A stretch of DNA of 16,698 bases. Origin: Acidobacteriaceae bacterium. Its GTDB lineage: Bacteria; Acidobacteriota; Terriglobia; Terriglobales; SbA1. Location: NCBI GenBank assembly GCA_003136335.1, contig PLEA01000272.1, forward strand, positions 1-16,698, given 5' to 3'. Position 1 is the first letter of the stretch. Each line of letters begins with the position of its first letter. Under the pieces are notes generated by a model. It saw only the letters and a list, made by a program, of their open reading frames with translations. It was not told where the DNA came from and searched no databases. Of the stretch, positions 15,897 through 16,698 are shown in pieces. The translations under genes were made by a program, and so were the position numbers.

Positions 15897-16698
15897 TTAT
15901 GATGGTCGAGAGTCGCTAACTTTCAACGGAGTTCCGGGCAAGCTTACCCTGAGGGCCGGGGGACTTTGGCCTATTCGGAGTAGGTGAAGAATTGCAAATA
16001 AGAATAGCAACGCCAACAGGAAGAAACCCATGCCTCCGCGATGGTGAAGACTACCGTGCAAATAGCTTGGGTCGACGTACTCCGCCAGCAGCGTCAGGCC
16101 GGCAATTCGCAAGCCATTGGTAACGCACACAACGGGCAATGCGAAAAGAACCAGCACGACCTTCTTCCAGACGAATGGAAGATAAAGGTGCCCGAAGATG
16201 AGACTAATGATGAAGATGGCTATGGTTGAATGAATCCCAGCGCACTCCTTCGCCACCTCGATAGTGGTCCTGGGCAAGGAGATCTCCAAGCCATTCCGCA
16301 GAGCCGGAACGCCAGCCAGGTTGAATACCAGAGAGCACACCTCGGTTGATCCGTATTGCACAGCCGTAATGGGCTTGTCGAGCACCCAATCAGGGATCGG
16401 CACCGTCAGGAGGAGGAACAAGAGTGGGAACGCTCCCGCCCGGAATGCTCGTGTTCCATAACAGAGGATGAATCCCGCAAGCCATAATGTAACTAGTGCC
16501 AGTATCTTTGTTGAAAGGGAGTTGTCCGCTCCGAGCTGAGGCAGGGCCCGCTCCGCGAACCAATTCAATATCACTCCTGTGAGAAGCAGAATAACTCCAG
16601 TCCGAATACAGTATTGGACACTCGTGAAGATTTTGCTCCTTTCGAAAAACACGAGTGCCATACTGATGAAGGGGATCGCCATTGTATAGGAGTACTTG
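15897..16698 (-). CDS. Exosortase (EpsH/Xrt family), 5' end beyond the window
   Basis: The minus-strand frame is open from the right window edge (16698) to the TAA at 15897-15899. The visible 261 residues from an internal ATG at 16682 are highly hydrophobic with about six to seven membrane segments. The family's catalytic set is present: Cys147 in AKECAGIHST, Arg192 in TNGLRIAGL, and His213 or His214 in HGSLHHRGG (numbered from that ATG). Five more codons upstream are open, and exosortases normally have extra N-terminal membrane segments, so the true start is outside. Exosortases are inner-membrane transpeptidases that cut PEP-CTERM-type sorting tails, usually in bacteria making exopolysaccharide. 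There is no fused EpsI (DUF3485) domain: the C terminus is a short soluble tail of about 25 residues. No protein in this window ends with a PEP-CTERM-like signal, so its substrates are elsewhere. Confidence 0.88.
   Translation of the reverse strand, partial: KYSYTMAIPFISMALVFFERSKIFTSVQYCIRTGVILLLTGVILNWFAERALPQLGADNSLSTKILALVTLWLAGFILCYGTRAFRAGAFPLLFLLLTVPIPDWVLDKPITAVQYGSTEVCSLVFNLAGVPALRNGLEISLPRTTIEVAKECAGIHSTIAIFIISLIFGHLYLPFVWKKVVLVLFALPVVCVTNGLRIAGLTLLAEYVDPSYLHGSLHHRGGMGFFLLALLFLFAILHLLRIGQSPPALRVSLPGTPLKVSDSRPS

Overview
The window looks like a chromosomal accessory stretch from an Acidobacteria-type soil bacterium (Terriglobia-like). This is inferred from protein style only: large secreted proteins with tandem Ig-like arrays, an exosortase, a DUF4082/GH16 protein, and a Gfo/Idh/MocA protein family present in several copies. 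No rRNA, tRNA or other marker gene is available to confirm it.

Layout. At the left edge is the end of a LivK-type periplasmic binding protein (2-259). Next is a frameshifted, truncated Gfo/Idh/MocA oxidoreductase (508-982) joined to the remnant of an Fn3-domain protein (983-1380). An intact secreted two-domain multicopper oxidase resembling ceruloplasmin follows (1510-2598), then a small Spy/CpxP-like LTxxQ periplasmic protein (2862-3245) and a second broken Gfo/Idh/MocA copy (about 3380-4349). A 1124-residue secreted protein with a lysyl-oxidase-like copper domain (4856-8230) comes next; near-identical hairpins lie upstream and downstream of it. A convergent gene (8464-10533, minus strand) encodes a secreted protein with five Ig-like repeats and an Fn3 domain.

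From 10.5 to 13.4 kb almost everything is decayed: a third Gfo/Idh/MocA tail, a Sfp-type phosphopantetheinyl transferase relic, a two-gene minus-strand module (PD-(D/E)XK-like nuclease plus a conserved partner of unknown function) broken by several frameshifts, and the end of an IS transposase. The last part has an intact secreted GH16 glycoside hydrolase with DUF4082 and Ig-like domains (13387-15465) and, at the right edge, a partial exosortase on the minus strand (15897-16698).

How the parts relate. The intact genes are almost all envelope or secreted functions: two copper enzymes, a stress-type periplasmic chaperone, two multi-domain surface proteins and one surface hydrolase. No operon is obvious; most genes stand alone with their own leader. 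The broken genes appear truly decayed rather than badly sequenced, because four ORFs of 362-1124 codons in the same window are intact. Three of the intact genes are best started at TTG and one at GTG, each behind a plausible ribosome binding site. The least described items are the bookended lysyl-oxidase-like protein, the bacterial ceruloplasmin-like oxidase and the decayed nuclease/partner pair.
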